64,000 nt of DNA from the NCBI GenBank assembly GCA_937980205.1, contig CALJKW010000010.1, positions 186,001-250,000 on the forward strand, in the 5' to 3' direction. Under the pieces are notes generated by a model. That model saw only the letters and a program-made list of their open reading frames with translations, had not been told where the DNA came from and searched no databases. Of the stretch, positions 8,678 to 17,373 are shown in pieces. Every line of letters begins with the position of its first letter. Within the stretch, counting starts at the first letter, position 1. Position numbers and translations under genes: made by a program. This DNA is from an uncultured Myxococcales bacterium (lineage in GTDB: Bacteria; Myxococcota; Myxococcia; Myxococcales; Myxococcaceae).

Positions 8678-8694
8678 CTTCACCAATTGTGCAG
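8678..8694. promoter_or_regulatory. Candidate operator, copy 3 of the palindromic motif
   Basis: CTTCACCAATTGTGCAG matches 14 of 17 positions of the 20355 copy. It lies 32 bp before the zinc-ribbon kinase start. Confidence 0.4.
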
Positions 8695-8815
8695 GCGCGC
8701 CCGCATCTCGCACACGTGCGTCGCTACAACCCCATGAAACCCCGCGCGGCACGGATGGTGGAGCAGCGCCCCGTCCTCCTGGCCGGCTGAAGAGGTTCCC
8801 CGCAGACGGCTGGGC

Positions 8816-8845
8816 TGGCCCGCCCTCATGGTGAGCGGCGGGCCA
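8816..8845 (-). terminator. Hairpin terminator after FHA-sigma54 gene
   Basis: Perfect 9-bp stem TGGCCCGCC / GGCGGGCCA with a 12-nt loop, about 50 bp past the stop at 8897. No clear U-tract, so termination efficiency is uncertain. The region 8647-8815 otherwise shows only kinase promoter sequence. Confidence 0.5.
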
Positions 8846-8896
8846 GTGCTTTCTTCGGGGACGAGAAGGGTCGAGGCGGGCGTGACGAGGGCGACG

Positions 8897-10597
8897 TCAA
8901 TCGGCTGGGTCGTCGCCCTCGTTCTCCAGCCCGACGCGCTTGCGGGCTCCTTTGCGCGGGCGCGGCAGGCCGTACGTCTCGAGGCGCGTGACCAGCGTGC
9001 GCCGGCTGATGCCCAGCACCTTCGCGGCGAGGGTCTGGTTGCCGGCGCAGCGCTCGAGCGCTTCGAGCACGCGCTCCTTCTCTTTGGGCACCTTCTGCGC
9101 GGAGTCGAGCTGCACCGCGGTGAGCTTCTCGACCGGCAGCTCGTCCGGCGTCACCACCGCGTCGGGCGCCAGCAGCACCGCGCGCTCGATGACGTTGCGC
9201 AGCTCGCGGATGTTGCCGGGCCAGTCGTAGCCCATGAGCAGCGACATGGCCGCCTCGTCGATCTTCGCGCCGCGCCGGCCCAGGCGCGCGGCGGCGCGTT
9301 CGGCGAAGCGCTGCGCGATCGCTCGCAGCTCTTCCCGACGCTCGCGCAGCGGGGGGATGTCGATGCTCACGCCGTTGAGGCGGAAGTAGAGGTCCGCGCG
9401 GAACCGACCCGCCTCGACCTCGGCGGCCAGATCTCGGTGGGTGGCGGCGACGAAGCGCACGTCGATCTTGCGCGCGTCGGTCGAGCCGACCGGGGTGATC
9501 TCTCTCGCCTCGATCGCACGCAAGAGCTTCACCTGCGTCGCGGGCGGCATCTCGCCGACCTCGTCGAGGAAGAACGTGCCGCCGCGGGCGGCCTCGAGCA
9601 GCCCGATCTTCGCCTTCACCGCGCCGGTGAACGCGCCCTTCTCGTGGCCGAACAGCTCGCTCTCGAGCAGCGTCGGCGAGAGCGCGCCGCAGTTGATCGC
9701 GATGAACGGCCCCTTCGCGCGGGGAGACGCCTTGTGCACCGCGGCGGCGAGCACCTCTTTGCCGACGCCCGTCTCGCCGAGCAGCAGCACGGTGAGGTCC
9801 GACCCTGCGACGCGGCGGACCATCGCGTACAGCGCGCGCATGCGTGCATCGGCGATCACCGGCTCGTCGTCGCGCGCGTCGGTCGAGCCGCCGGGAGCGG
9901 CAGCGGCGTACAGCGCGTCGGCAGATCGGGCGCTCGAGGGCCACGCCGCGCGGCCGACCTGCGTTCCGGGCAGCGCCGTGGCGACGCGACCGGCCAGGTC
10001 TTTGAGCCGCTCGGGGGAAGCACCGGCGACGAGCACCTGCAGGCCCTTCGCGTCGCGCGCGAGCAGGTCGGAGCTCTGCAAGAGCGGCGCGACCCGCGCG
10101 GCCGCGGCGACGGCATCTCCCTCGACCGCGATGCGAAGGAGACCGAACGGCGCGGACGAGAGCTCGGAGCGGGCGCACTCTTCTTCCAGGCGCGTGTCGA
10201 AGTAATCGGGGCTCGCGAGGCGCCGCGGGCGGTGCACGTCGCTGGCGACGCGCTCGGGCTGCACGAGCAGCCAGACGCTGCCGAGCTCGAAGCCGTCGCC
10301 GACGTTCAGCGGCACGCGCTCGCCCGGCTTCAAGGTGCGGCCCTGGGCGCGGGTGCCGTTCGCGCTGCCGAGATCTTCCAGCATCAGCGGAGGCCCGAGC
10401 CACAGCCGCGCGTGCTGGCGCGAGACGCGCGGCAGCTCGAGGCGAACGTCGGCCTCGGCGCCGCGGCCGAGCAGCACCGAGCCCTGCTCGGGCAGCACGC
10501 GCGAGGTCACCGAGTCGCCGTCGACGAGCAACAGCCGCAGCCGGCCCGTCGTCGCGCCTCCGGTCGAGTCTCGCTGCGTGACGTCGTGGGTTCGCAC
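8897..10597 (-). CDS. Sigma54-dependent transcriptional activator with FHA domain
   Basis: 566 residues from a GTG start with AAGG about 9 bp upstream. Residues about 20-115 form an FHA phosphothreonine-binding domain (VLLGRGAEADVRL, SRQHARL, LEDLGSANGT). A less conserved middle region follows, then the AAA+ sigma54-interaction domain with Walker A GETGVGKE, the sigma54-contacting loop GAFTGA, Walker B GGTFFLDEVGEM and the arginine-finger region. The C terminus is a Fis-type helix-turn-helix (NQTLAAKVLGISRRTLVTRL). Expected to bind phosphorylated kinase targets and activate sigma54 promoters. The neighbouring zinc-ribbon kinase is a plausible input. Divergent from the cell-wall hydrolase at 10660 with only 62 bp between starts. 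Confidence 0.95.
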   Translation of the reverse strand: MRTHDVTQRDSTGGATTGRLRLLLVDGDSVTSRVLPEQGSVLLGRGAEADVRLELPRVSRQHARLWLGPPLMLEDLGSANGTRAQGRTLKPGERVPLNVGDGFELGSVWLLVQPERVASDVHRPRRLASPDYFDTRLEEECARSELSSAPFGLLRIAVEGDAVAAAARVAPLLQSSDLLARDAKGLQVLVAGASPERLKDLAGRVATALPGTQVGRAAWPSSARSADALYAAAAPGGSTDARDDEPVIADARMRALYAMVRRVAGSDLTVLLLGETGVGKEVLAAAVHKASPRAKGPFIAINCGALSPTLLESELFGHEKGAFTGAVKAKIGLLEAARGGTFFLDEVGEMPPATQVKLLRAIEAREITPVGSTDARKIDVRFVAATHRDLAAEVEAGRFRADLYFRLNGVSIDIPPLRERREELRAIAQRFAERAAARLGRRGAKIDEAAMSLLMGYDWPGNIRELRNVIERAVLLAPDAVVTPDELPVEKLTAVQLDSAQKVPKEKERVLEALERCAGNQTLAAKVLGISRRTLVTRLETYGLPRPRKGARKRVGLENEGDDPAD

Positions 10598-10659
10598 GGC
10601 GGCGCACCTTACGCGCTTCGCATTTCAACGGGGAACCAACCAACGAAAGAGCAGGTCAC

Positions 10660-12462
10660 ATGCCGAGCCCAGTCCGCAGCCGTTCCGCAGTCTCCGCACC
10701 GTCGAGCCGCGAAGAGCGTCGCGCCGAGCGCCGCCCGGCCCGCGCCGCCGACGAGTTCACTCCGGCCGCCGCACCTGCTCCCGTCGCGCTCGCGCCTCCG
10801 CCCGTCATCTACGACGGCATCACGCCGGCCACCGGCACGACGAACCGCAACGCCGGTCAGGAGGTGAACGCGCCGTACCAGAACCGCCCGGGCGAGCGCA
10901 GCCGCAGCGCCTACGACAACGCCATCAACCAGTTCGCGGTGGCGAACAACCCGCGCTACGTGCCGCGCGACAGCGACGGCGACGGCTGGCAGGACACGTT
11001 CTGCAACATCTTCGTCTCCGACGTGACGCGCGCGATGGGCACGCCGATTCCCCACCGCATCGACGCGAACGGGAACCCGTCGCTCACCAGCCCCGACGAG
11101 CTCGACGCGAACCGTACGAACTGGTGGCTGCACGCGCACGGCGCGCGACACGGCTGGCGGCAGGTCAGCGCCGAAGAGGCGCAGGCGCTCGCGAACCAGG
11201 GCTTCCCCGCAGTCGCGAGCTGGAGGAACCCGAACGGCATCGGTCACATCGGCATGGTGCGGCCAGGTGAGCTCGAGAACGGGCCGGCGCTCGCGCAGGC
11301 CGGCGCGTGGAACACGAACTCCGCGCACGTGTACGACGTGTTCCCCCGCGGGGCGACCGAGTTCTGGGTGAACGACAGCGGCACGTCGGTGGGCGGCGGC
11401 ACCGCGCCCACCACGCCGCCGGCTCCGGCGACCGGCGCGCCGTCGGTCGATCTCGGCGTCGGCGCGACCGGCCCCGAGGTCGAGCAGCTGCAGCGGGCGC
11501 TCGTCTCGCTCGGCCACCTGCGCCAGGCGGACATGAGCACCGGACCTGGCATCTACGGCCCGCGCACCGAGGCCGCGGTCCGCGCGTTCCAGGCGGCCAA
11601 CGGCATCTCGCAGACCGGCTTCTACGGCCCGCTCACCCGCGCCGCGCTGCGCGAGAAGCTCGCGACTCCGACGACGCCGACTCCAACGACGCCGACTCCG
11701 ACGACTCCGGCTCCGACGACTCCGGCTCCGACGACTCCGGCTCCGGCGCTCACGGCGCCTGCGGTGGACCTCGGCGTCGGCGCGAGCGGCCGCAACGTCG
11801 AGCAGCTGCAGAAGGCGCTCGTGTCGCTCGGCTACCTGACCCAGGCGGACATGAACACCGGCCCGGGCACGTACGGCCCGCGCACCGAGCGCGCGGTGCG
11901 TGCGTTCCAGGCCGCGAACGGCATCTCGCAGACCGGCTTCTACGGGCCGCTCACGCGCGCGGCGCTGCAGCAGAAGCTCGCTGCGAGCGCTCCGGTCAGC
12001 CCGACGACGCCGGCGCCCGCTGACGCCGAGCTGGCGAAGAAGCTCGACGCGCTGCTCGCCGGCAGCGGCCTGGCAGGGCAGGGCGCCCACCTCGCAGCGA
12101 TGTCGAAGAAGTACGGAGTGCCGGTCGAGCTCGCGCTCGCCATGTTCAAGATGGAGGGCCAGTGGAACACCGCCGGCCTCGCGCCGCTGAACAACAACCC
12201 GGGCAATCTGCGCTTCGCCAACCAGCCCGGAGCGACGGTCGGCGTCGACGGCTTCGCCCGCTTCCCCACCGTCGCCGCAGGCGTCGAGGCCTGGTTCAAG
12301 CTGCTCAGCGGGCCGACCTACAAGCCCTTCGTCGACGCGAAGGACTGGCACGGCCTCACCAACATCTACGCGCCCGACTGGGACGGCAACGACAGCTCGC
12401 ACTACGCGGACTTCATCGCGTCGTCGATCCCGCAGTACCGCCGGCAGCTCGGTCTCGCGTGA
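10660..12462 (+). CDS. Multidomain cell-wall hydrolase: CHAP-like, two PG_binding_1, C-terminal lysozyme-like; no signal peptide
   Basis: 600 residues. The N terminus MPSPVRSRSAVSAPSSREER is Ser/Arg-rich and has no hydrophobic core, so it is not a Sec signal. Residues about 75-240 resemble a CHAP/NlpC amidase, with Cys115 in DTFCNIFVSD and His in GIGHIGMV. Two peptidoglycan-binding domains at about 262-335 and 370-442 (VEQLQRALVSLGHL, AVRAFQAANGISQTGFYGPLTRAAL) are near copies of each other, joined by a Thr-Pro linker built from 12-nt repeats (nt 11669-11760). Residues about 460-600 resemble a glucosaminidase/lysozyme module (FKMEGQW, NNNPGNLRF). Likely cuts both peptide and glycan. How it leaves the cytoplasm is not evident; prey-directed or phage-like release are both open. 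Confidence 0.85.
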   Translation: MPSPVRSRSAVSAPSSREERRAERRPARAADEFTPAAAPAPVALAPPPVIYDGITPATGTTNRNAGQEVNAPYQNRPGERSRSAYDNAINQFAVANNPRYVPRDSDGDGWQDTFCNIFVSDVTRAMGTPIPHRIDANGNPSLTSPDELDANRTNWWLHAHGARHGWRQVSAEEAQALANQGFPAVASWRNPNGIGHIGMVRPGELENGPALAQAGAWNTNSAHVYDVFPRGATEFWVNDSGTSVGGGTAPTTPPAPATGAPSVDLGVGATGPEVEQLQRALVSLGHLRQADMSTGPGIYGPRTEAAVRAFQAANGISQTGFYGPLTRAALREKLATPTTPTPTTPTPTTPAPTTPAPTTPAPALTAPAVDLGVGASGRNVEQLQKALVSLGYLTQADMNTGPGTYGPRTERAVRAFQAANGISQTGFYGPLTRAALQQKLAASAPVSPTTPAPADAELAKKLDALLAGSGLAGQGAHLAAMSKKYGVPVELALAMFKMEGQWNTAGLAPLNNNPGNLRFANQPGATVGVDGFARFPTVAAGVEAWFKLLSGPTYKPFVDAKDWHGLTNIYAPDWDGNDSSHYADFIASSIPQYRRQLGLA

Positions 12463-12540
12463 CGCGCGCCGGCGTTTGACCCGCGCCGGACGGTTTGCGC
12501 CCGCCGTCCGGCGCCTCACATACTGCCGCCTGTCGGCAGC

Positions 12541-12547
12541 GGAGGTG
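12541..12547 (+). promoter_or_regulatory. Strong ribosome binding site fixing the start of the repeat protein
   Basis: GGAGGTG lies 3 bp before the ATG at 12551. The open frame extends back to 12476 but this site and the signal peptide that follows decide the start. Confidence 0.7.
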
Positions 12548-12550
12548 ACC

Positions 12551-15481
12551 ATGAAGCGCATCGCTCTTGCCGCCCTCTCCATCGTTGCGCTGGTCGCGCT
12601 CGCGGCCTGGCTCACCGGCGACTCCGAGGAGGTCGAGCTTGCCGAGTCTCCGCCGCTCGCTGCCGGTGCTCCAGCACCTCAGCTGTCGCCGTCGCGTACA
12701 TCGGAGGACGGCGTGCTCGAGGGCGACGAGGCCGACGGGCTCACGGGTGTGGTGCTGCATCCCGACGGCGGGGCCGCCTCGGGCGTCGAGGTGCTTGTGT
12801 TCGCCCAGCCGGCCGACACGCTCGGTCTTCCGGAATGCGCCATCGAGCTCGACACCTCGTGCACGTGCGGTCCCGTCGCCGCGCGCTGGGTCGACGGCCT
12901 CGAATCGCTGGCCGCCCGTTCTTCGCCCATCGCCCGTGCGGTGACGCGCGACGACGGCACGTTCGCGTTGCCGCTCACCCCGCGCGAGACGCACGTGCGC
13001 TTGACCGCGCGCGCCGGCGAGCTCGTCGCGACGCTGCACTCCGAGATCCCCGCCGACGTCGAGCTTCGCCTCGGCGCCCCGCGCGTACACGAGGTCGCGG
13101 TGCTGGACGACGACGATGCGCCGGTGGCGCGCGCGACGGTGCTCGTGCTCTCCGACGGAATCGATCGGTACGAGACCGACGGGTCGGGCCTCGCGCAGGT
13201 GCGCCTGCCGCCCGGAGAGGTCGAGGTGCTCGCCTATCGCCAGGGCCTGCTGCCCGGCGCTGACACCGTCGACGTCGAGCTGGACGTCGTCGGCGGCGAG
13301 CCGGGTCGCCTGGAGCTGTCACTCTCCACGCCGCGGCGACTCGAGGGCGTGCTGCGCGACGAACGCGGTCCCGTCGCGGGCGCAGAGGTCGTGTCCAACG
13401 ATTGGGGCTGTGTGATCACCGCCACCACCTCTCCGACGGGCCGATTCGTGCTGGACGCCGTGCCGGCAGGTCCGCACCGGCTCGTCGCTTCGAAGAGTGG
13501 ACGTCGCGCCGCGCACTCGATCGACGTGAGCGACCACGACGCTGTCGACGCCGGCGTGCAGTTCGGCACCGTGGGAGAGGTCGCCGGCCGCGTGTTCGAC
13601 GCCGACACCGGTGCGCCGATTCGCAACGCGACGTTGCGGCTGAGCACTTCAGACGAAGACGAGACCGCGCTGACCCAGTCTGACGGCACATTCGTCTTCT
13701 CCACCGTGCCCGTTGGCCGAGCCGACCTCGAGGTGCGCGCTGAGGGCCATCTGGGCGTCACCAGGCGAATCGAGGTGCAGGCCGACGTCACCACCCGCGC
13801 GGACCAGGCGCTTCAGCGCGGGCTCGAGCTGTCCGGCATCGTGCTCGACGAAGCCCGACGACCCATCGCGCGCGCCAGCGTCAGCGGCCTCGCCGAGGGG
13901 GTGACCGCGACTCGGACCGACGCCAGCGGCGCGTTCGCACTGCGAGCGCCGCCGGGGAAGCAGAGTGTCCGCGTCTCCGCCGACGGCTACGCGCAGTGGA
14001 CCGGAGAGCTGACGGCGCCGGCGACCCGGGCCGAGATCACGTTGGTGCGCGCCGGTCAGGTCGTCGCGGTCGTGGTGGACGATCACGATCGGCCGATCGC
14101 CAGAGTGCACGTCGGCCTGCAGAGGCGTGGCAGCTCCCGCAGCGCCGTGACGGACGCCTCCGGCCGCGCGTCGATCACCGGCCTCGAGCCCGGTGACTGG
14201 CAAGCCATCGCGTACCTCGCGGACAGCAGTCGTTTCTCCGAGTCCGTCACGGTCAGCGCTGGCAGCCAGGCGCACGTCACGCTCAAGCAGCCCCCGCAGG
14301 GCAGCATCGTCGGCACGCTCGTCGACGACCAGGGCACCCCGCTCGGCGCGACCGAAGTGGCCGCGAGCTGCGGGGCGTACGTGAAGACGACCACCGACGC
14401 CGCGGGGCGCTTCGAGCTGAAGCCCGTCAAGCTCGGCGCCCTCTGCTACGTGCACCCGACCTCGGAGCGGTGGCGAATTCAGGGCTACGCCAAAGTCGTC
14501 GTGACCTCACCTCCCAAGCAACTCAAGCTCGTGGCGAGCAGGTCGGCCGTCGTGAAGGGACGCGCGGTCGACGAAGGCGGCGCACCGGTCGAGCGGCTCA
14601 TCAACGGCGTTGGCGGCGGTTACCGCGCGCTGCACGCTCCGGACGGCCGCTTCGAGGTCGCCGCATCGGACCGGCCGCAGTCGATCTGGGCCGATGGCCG
14701 GGCTCCCGTCTCGCTGCCGGTGACGTCCAAGGACGGCGCCGACGTCGACCTCGGCACCGTCGTGCTCCGCGCCGGTCGCGGAGTGTCCGGCACCGTTCGC
14801 GATGCGCAGGGCCAACCGATTCACGGCGCGAGCTTCTCAGCGGGAAAAATCCAGCACCTCGGCACGTCGGATCGCACCGGCCGCTTCGAGCTGCACGGTC
14901 TGCCTCCGGGACAGGTCGAGCTCCGCGTGCATCACCGCAGCTACCGGGAGGCAAAGGTCACCGTCACTGACGGCGCACCGCCACTGGACCTCGTGCTGAG
15001 CCGCGGCGAGGTGCTGCACGGGCGCATCGTCGCGCCGCAGGGCCTGGGGTTCGGCCGCATCGTCGCGTGGAGCGCCGGTCAATCGGACATCGTCGCAGAC
15101 GACGGCACGTTCACCCTCGAAGGGCTCGAGCCGGGTGCGCTCCTGGTGCGCTTCCACATGAGCGAGGACGAAACGGTCTTCGTGCCGCGCACGGAGACGG
15201 TCATCGGCGCTGCCGCCGAGAACCGCCTCGAAGTGGTCGCCATCCCGCGCGTGGGTGAAGCCGTCGTCACGTTCACCACCGCGCCGCAGGCCCAGCACCC
15301 CAACGTCAACGTCATCGTCGGCGATGACGACGTGCCGGCGCCGGTGGTCTGGGCATCGTCCAACGAGTGCCGCGTCACGCGGCTGCCGCTGGGCTCGTTG
15401 ATGCTGTTGTTCCCCCGCCAGGACGCAGTGCCGCTCGAGGTCCGCGCCGGTATGGTCGCTCGCGCTCAGCTCGGGCCCTGA
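12551..15481 (+). CDS. Large exported protein of tandem carboxypeptidase-regulatory-like beta-sandwich repeats
   Basis: 976 residues. MKRIALAALSIVALVALAAWL is an N-terminal signal or anchor. The rest is a chain of about ten 80-90-residue beta-sandwich repeats recognisable by the phrase GxVxDxxGxPIxxAxV ... TxxDGxFxLxxLPPGxxxLxV (for example GRVFDADTGAPIRNATLRLS, GTVRDAQGQPIHGASFSAG). This is the CarboxypepD_reg / Kiaa1199-like fold common on myxobacterial surfaces. No catalytic domain is seen, so a structural, adhesive or carbohydrate-binding role is likely. There is a short acidic spacer (about residues 30-65). It is a single-gene unit ending in a bidirectional terminator shared with the convergent transglycosylase. 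Confidence 0.85.
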   Translation: MKRIALAALSIVALVALAAWLTGDSEEVELAESPPLAAGAPAPQLSPSRTSEDGVLEGDEADGLTGVVLHPDGGAASGVEVLVFAQPADTLGLPECAIELDTSCTCGPVAARWVDGLESLAARSSPIARAVTRDDGTFALPLTPRETHVRLTARAGELVATLHSEIPADVELRLGAPRVHEVAVLDDDDAPVARATVLVLSDGIDRYETDGSGLAQVRLPPGEVEVLAYRQGLLPGADTVDVELDVVGGEPGRLELSLSTPRRLEGVLRDERGPVAGAEVVSNDWGCVITATTSPTGRFVLDAVPAGPHRLVASKSGRRAAHSIDVSDHDAVDAGVQFGTVGEVAGRVFDADTGAPIRNATLRLSTSDEDETALTQSDGTFVFSTVPVGRADLEVRAEGHLGVTRRIEVQADVTTRADQALQRGLELSGIVLDEARRPIARASVSGLAEGVTATRTDASGAFALRAPPGKQSVRVSADGYAQWTGELTAPATRAEITLVRAGQVVAVVVDDHDRPIARVHVGLQRRGSSRSAVTDASGRASITGLEPGDWQAIAYLADSSRFSESVTVSAGSQAHVTLKQPPQGSIVGTLVDDQGTPLGATEVAASCGAYVKTTTDAAGRFELKPVKLGALCYVHPTSERWRIQGYAKVVVTSPPKQLKLVASRSAVVKGRAVDEGGAPVERLINGVGGGYRALHAPDGRFEVAASDRPQSIWADGRAPVSLPVTSKDGADVDLGTVVLRAGRGVSGTVRDAQGQPIHGASFSAGKIQHLGTSDRTGRFELHGLPPGQVELRVHHRSYREAKVTVTDGAPPLDLVLSRGEVLHGRIVAPQGLGFGRIVAWSAGQSDIVADDGTFTLEGLEPGALLVRFHMSEDETVFVPRTETVIGAAAENRLEVVAIPRVGEAVVTFTTAPQAQHPNVNVIVGDDDVPAPVVWASSNECRVTRLPLGSLMLLFPRQDAVPLEVRAGMVARAQLGP

Positions 15482-15486
15482 AAAGC

Positions 15487-15526
15487 AACGGCCCGCCCGG
15501 CGCCCTCGCGCACCAGGCGGGCCGTT
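15487..15526. terminator. Bidirectional hairpin terminator
   Basis: Perfect 11-bp stem AACGGCCCGCC / GGCGGGCCGTT with an 18-nt loop, centred between two convergent stop codons (15481 and 15540). A run of four A at 15481-15484 would give a U-tract to the minus-strand transcript. Confidence 0.75.
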
Positions 15527-15539
15527 CACGGCGAGACGC

Positions 15540-16235
15540 TCAGTACCAGGTGTACCCGCCGTTCCAACCGCCGTACGGATCCGTGGCGCCGCCGTTCGCG
15601 AGATCGACCACGCCCTTCGACTTGTCGATGCCGCCGTACCGCTCGTCGCTGTAGCGCACCGCCGCGATGATGCTGTCGACCGGATCGAACGGGTCGCCGC
15701 CCGGGTTGTACGTCTGGAAGTTCGACCGCGTGACCTGCATCAGGCCTTCGGACGGATTCCCTGCCTGCGCGTTCGCGTCGAAGCCGTTCACCGCGCTCGG
15801 GTCATTGCGCGACTCGTAGTACGCGATGGTGCGGATCGCCTGCTCCTCCTCGGCGGTGAAGTCGCGGCCCATGCGCTGCTCGGCCTCTGCGATCCACCCG
15901 TCGACCTGCGCGCTGTCGCCCGTCGAGTCGAGGCCCGTCGACGAGCTCGGCGTCGTCGGAGTCACCGGCGCGGCCGGCGAGCCGGGCGAAGTCGGCGTGG
16001 GCCGCGACACCGGCGCCGGCGCCCCCGACAGATTCACCGGCGGCCGCGACGTGATGCCCGGCTCGAACGAGTCGCGGGTGTGGATGCCGCTGCGGATCTG
16101 CGCGTGCAGCGCGCTGCCTGCGCTCGGCGCGCCGCCCCGCACCGCCGAGTGGACGCGATCGGCGATCTGCCTGCCGAGGTCCGGCGACGGGCCGCGGCGC
16201 GAAGGGGAAGACGACGAACGGATGGGAAAGGTCAT
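15540..16235 (-). CDS. Lytic transglycosylase (SLT/lysozyme-like) without signal peptide
   Basis: 231 residues from ATG 16235, chosen over the longer frame to 16352 because GGAG lies 8 bp upstream. The N terminus MTFPIRSSSSPSRRG is Ser/Arg-rich, like the enzymes at 10660 and 17374. Residues 18-71 hold PDLGRQIADRV and PVNLSG, both repeated in the 17374 protein. A Pro/Ser/Thr linker follows. The catalytic domain (about 108-231) has Glu141 in YYESRNDP, then NAQAGNPSEGLMQVTRSNF and DPVDSIIAAVRY, the layout of SLT domains found in phage tail proteins. Cleaves MurNAc-GlcNAc bonds by family knowledge. No Sec signal is seen, so the export path is unexplained. Confidence 0.85.
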   Translation of the reverse strand: MTFPIRSSSSPSRRGPSPDLGRQIADRVHSAVRGGAPSAGSALHAQIRSGIHTRDSFEPGITSRPPVNLSGAPAPVSRPTPTSPGSPAAPVTPTTPSSSTGLDSTGDSAQVDGWIAEAEQRMGRDFTAEEEQAIRTIAYYESRNDPSAVNGFDANAQAGNPSEGLMQVTRSNFQTYNPGGDPFDPVDSIIAAVRYSDERYGGIDKSKGVVDLANGGATDPYGGWNGGYTWY

Positions 16236-16344
16236 GTGCGGCTCCGAAGGTGAGTGGGTTGCTGCGCCGGCTCTCCACTGCGACGGTCGTGCCGTCCTGC
16301 CTTCGCGCCCTTGGCTCGCGCCGCCTGTCTGCCCCGGCGACGGG

Positions 16345-16360
16345 CTGCACAACTTGTCAC
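16345..16360. promoter_or_regulatory. Candidate operator, copy 4 of the palindromic motif
   Basis: CTGCACAACTTGTCAC; its reverse complement shares AGTTGTGCAG with the best copy (12 of 17 positions overall). It lies 110 bp before the transglycosylase start. Confidence 0.35.
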
Positions 16361-16374
16361 CTGCGCAACCGTGC

Positions 16375-17337
16375 TCAAGGCACCAGGCGATCGAAGATCG
16401 CGCTCAAGTCCGCGATCGACCGCATCGCGGCCGCGCGCGTCGGCGCGTAGCGCGCGGTGGTGTCCCAGCCGCTGCCGTAGCACCAGCCGTACGCGTGGGT
16501 GATGCACTCGAAGGCGACGGTCGGCTCCTCGTAGGTGAAGCCGATGGCGCCGTTGCGCAGCAGCCACGAGCGCCGCAGGTCGCCGGTCGAGCTCACGATC
16601 GCGCCGTGCGTCGCCGTGCCGTTCGCGTAGCCCGCGTCGACCGCGGTGCGCCACAGCACGTCGTACACGACCAGTCCCGGGTAGAGCTGCCGGGCCGTCG
16701 CCTCGAGCTGTGCGAGCGTGCGACCCGGCACCTGCACCGCGGCGGCGCCGACCTGCCACGCGCGACCCGGCGCGCAGACCTCGAGGGGGCCGATGCGGCG
16801 GTCGCCCGACGGCGTGTTGCAGTTCGAGTACCCGATCGGGTTCGCCAGGCCGAGCACGCCCTCTTTGAGCGACCACCACGTGACGCGTGACGCGACCCGC
16901 AGCTTGTCGGCGCGCGTGCCGGCGAGGCGTGGCACGACGGTCTCGGCGATGCGCCGGACGTTCGCCGCCTCGGCCGCGGTCAGCGTGAACCCGTTGACGC
17001 GCAGCGCGTCGGGGGCGGGCGCTGCGTTCTCCCAGTACTGGCCGTGCGACCAGCCGACGGTGCCGCGGTGATTCACCTGGAAGAAGCCGCCGCTCGGCGC
17101 CGCGGACGCCAGCGTCGCGGTGTCGCCCGCCGCGACGACGCGAATCACCGCGTGCGAGGTCGAAGGCCCGGTGCGCAGGTTCACCGCAGCCGTCGCGCGG
17201 ATCGTGGCGCCCGCCACCGGGTTCGTGAGCGGAGACTCGGCGCTGACCGTTTCGTCGCCGACCTCCGCGACCTCTGCGACTCCACACGCGGCGAGGCACA
17301 GCACCAACGGCAGGGCGAGGCTCGGTCTGGGGTTCAT
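16375..17337 (-). CDS. SH3b-domain lipoprotein with uncharacterised C-terminal domain
   Basis: 320 residues. MNPRPSLALPLVLCLAAC is a lipoprotein signal with Cys18. Residues about 45-105 form a bacterial SH3 domain (ATAAVNLRTGPSTSHAVIRVVAAGD), which usually binds cell-wall peptide. The C-terminal 200 residues are not a family I recognise; they contain a Cys pair (SNCNTPSGDRRIGPLEVC) and the end ITHAYGWCYGSGWDTT. It starts 36 bp after the M15 peptidase stop on the same strand, so both are probably one transcript. Its position among five cell-wall enzymes suggests an envelope-anchored wall-binding or wall-cutting role. Confidence 0.75.
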   Translation of the reverse strand: MNPRPSLALPLVLCLAACGVAEVAEVGDETVSAESPLTNPVAGATIRATAAVNLRTGPSTSHAVIRVVAAGDTATLASAAPSGGFFQVNHRGTVGWSHGQYWENAAPAPDALRVNGFTLTAAEAANVRRIAETVVPRLAGTRADKLRVASRVTWWSLKEGVLGLANPIGYSNCNTPSGDRRIGPLEVCAPGRAWQVGAAAVQVPGRTLAQLEATARQLYPGLVVYDVLWRTAVDAGYANGTATHGAIVSSTGDLRRSWLLRNGAIGFTYEEPTVAFECITHAYGWCYGSGWDTTARYAPTRAAAMRSIADLSAIFDRLVP

Positions 17338-17373
17338 GCCGCCGAAGACGGAGCCTCGCCCGGAACTTCCAAC

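Noticed and set aside
11669..11760. Short tandem DNA repeat that might be taken for a CRISPR or satellite
   Set aside because: It is a 12-nt repeat in frame encoding a Thr-Pro linker between two peptidoglycan-binding domains; no spacers.
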